From Nitrospirota bacterium (lineage in GTDB: Bacteria; Nitrospirota; 9FT-COMBO-42-15; HDB-SIOI813), in the NCBI GenBank assembly GCA_020846775.1, contig JADLDG010000005.1, positions 1 through 42,130 of the forward strand: a stretch of DNA of 42,130 nucleotides. The letters are read 5' to 3'. The first letter of the stretch is position 1, and every line of letters starts with the position of its first letter. Shown one piece after another: positions 41,186 to 42,130 of this stretch. The translations under genes were made by a program, and so were the position numbers. Below the pieces are notes generated by a model. It did no database searches. It had not been told where the DNA came from and was given only the letters and a program-made list of their open reading frames with translations.

Positions 41186-42130
41186 TTACCACTCGCCCCT
41201 CCGGTGGTTTGAGACCCACCGATACATGCCCATGATGTTTAGAGTCTTCATGGTGTCAAACCCGATCCAGTGTATTGTTTCATCACTGAATTTCACGTTG
41301 CGATAGAGCTGATCCCATGACTGGCCGGCTCGCACTAGATCCAGGACTTGCTGGTGAAGGTCCACCATATAATTGCGCAATGCCGCCTCGTCTGCCTTTA
41401 TTGCGGGGCTGTAGTGGCCAACGTCGATAATCTCAACGTCTTGCTTGGCCACCCAGTCAAGTGTCTCTATCCACCCGGGGTAGTAAAAGTCCAAGAAGTC
41501 GTTGTATGGCATTGACTTGCTTTCGCACACGTCGGTGCACTGCAGGGCCTTGTACTTGGGAAAAAGCACCATGGTCATGCTGTCCGAATGGCTCGGCGCG
41601 ACCCGGTGAAGCAATACGGTTTCGCCTCCAAGTGTGATTGTCATGTCCGTATCGAACGTTCGATCTGGCAGTGCTGTTGGTATCTTCTCCCCAACAATTG
41701 GCTCGACGGCGCGCTGATTGGCAACAACAATTGCACCTTCGCTCTGGAATATTTGCCCACCACTAATATGGTCGGCGTGAGCGTGGGTGTAGATGACATA
41801 TTTGACCTGAACGTTGAAGCGCTTTTTGATCTCATCGCGAAGCCATCCCGCGGTGCAGGTCATGGCAGGGTCAATTACCAAAGCGCCCTCTTTAGTGACC
41901 AGCACGAAGCCGCTGTGAACGGCGAGTCCTGCGCCAGTTGTATGGCGATAGAGATTGCCATTAATTTGATCAAGGCTGCGAGGATTGTTAGGGCAATCGC
42001 CTTCAGTAAAGTCAGGGAGACGTGGTCTGTTCTCAAACTTGGAATGATCAACAGGCAAGCCATTGTCTGAAGCAACTGCGGCAAGCGGGGTTATAACGCT
42101 CAAGGCAAGCAACAATAGAGAACGAATGAG
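41186..42130 (-). CDS. Exported MBL-fold metallo-hydrolase, partial at the right edge
   Basis: The protein continues past the window; codons before the TTG at 42115 are open and hydrophobic (LIRSLLLLALSVITPLAAVA), a signal peptide whose start lies outside. The mature part is a metallo-beta-lactamase fold with all metal ligands in sequence: HAHADH, His in APSHSDS, Asp in CTDVCES and His in VGHYSPA. Family members include beta-lactamases, SoxH-like and quinoprotein-relay hydrolases; the substrate cannot be told. A small stem, GCTGC-AAC-GCAGC, lies about 40 bp past its stop. Confidence 0.88.
   Translation of the reverse strand, partial: LIRSLLLLALSVITPLAAVASDNGLPVDHSKFENRPRLPDFTEGDCPNNPRSLDQINGNLYRHTTGAGLAVHSGFVLVTKEGALVIDPAMTCTAGWLRDEIKKRFNVQVKYVIYTHAHADHISGGQIFQSEGAIVVANQRAVEPIVGEKIPTALPDRTFDTDMTITLGGETVLLHRVAPSHSDSMTMVLFPKYKALQCTDVCESKSMPYNDFLDFYYPGWIETLDWVAKQDVEIIDVGHYSPAIKADEAALRNYMVDLHQQVLDLVRAGQSWDQLYRNVKFSDETIHWIGFDTMKTLNIMGMYRWVSNHRRGEW

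Overview
The window looks like chromosomal DNA of a Gram-negative, probably anaerobic or facultative bacterium capable of extracellular electron transfer. The evidence is two signal-peptide-bearing outer-membrane barrels, multihaem c-type cytochromes, type IV pilus motor genes, a membrane pyrophosphatase, and the housekeeping order ispE-spoVG-tRNA(Gln)-prs-rplY-pth. That gene mix and order resembles Nitrospirota or Desulfobacterota (Geobacter-like) genomes; I lean to Nitrospirota, but no 16S gene or universal marker set is here to prove it.

Region 1 (1-8.3 kb) is the redox part. After the end of a CaCA-type cation exchanger come two divergent operons sharing a 154-bp intergenic region. The leftward one encodes a TlpA-like thioredoxin, a DUF4266 lipoprotein, a DUF3570 outer-membrane barrel and the flavin transferase ApbE. 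The rightward one encodes a porin-like barrel, a nonahaem periplasmic cytochrome and an OmcA/MtrC-family decahaem lipoprotein, i.e. a porin-cytochrome conduit for moving electrons across the outer membrane. The intergenic region holds a palindrome at the predicted leftward transcription start and a hairpin that would mask the ribosome-binding site of the porin gene. The DUF3570 barrel carries an SGAS motif like the ApbE flavinylation site.

Region 2 (8.4-29.7 kb) is housekeeping, mostly on the minus strand: thiI, purA, ychF, hppA, pth, rplY, prs, tRNA-Gln, spoVG, ispE, a PilS/PilR-like two-component pair, pilC, pilT, pilB, aroE, pgsA, an OB-HD nuclease, and a plus-strand class I fructose-bisphosphatase. 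No pilin gene is present. Short dispersed inverted repeats lie between ychF and its neighbours.

Region 3 (29.7-42.1 kb) is an accessory mosaic. It holds an IS66 remnant, a six-gene operon folE-pteridine reductase-folB-folK-DUF488-mug, a hemerythrin-like relic followed by an FNR-type reductase and a second DUF488 gene, and a coupled pair encoding a small Cys-rich protein and a ferredoxin-NADP reductase. These are followed by an IS256 remnant, a second IS66-type end, an AT-rich porin gene with a possible Fur box, and an adenine deaminase fragment. At 38.97-40.61 kb three attC-like sites flank two gene cassettes (an Mrr-type nuclease and a ParE toxin-antitoxin pair) without an integrase in view. 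The window ends with an IS630 fragment, a MITE-like element and an MBL-fold hydrolase that runs off the right edge.
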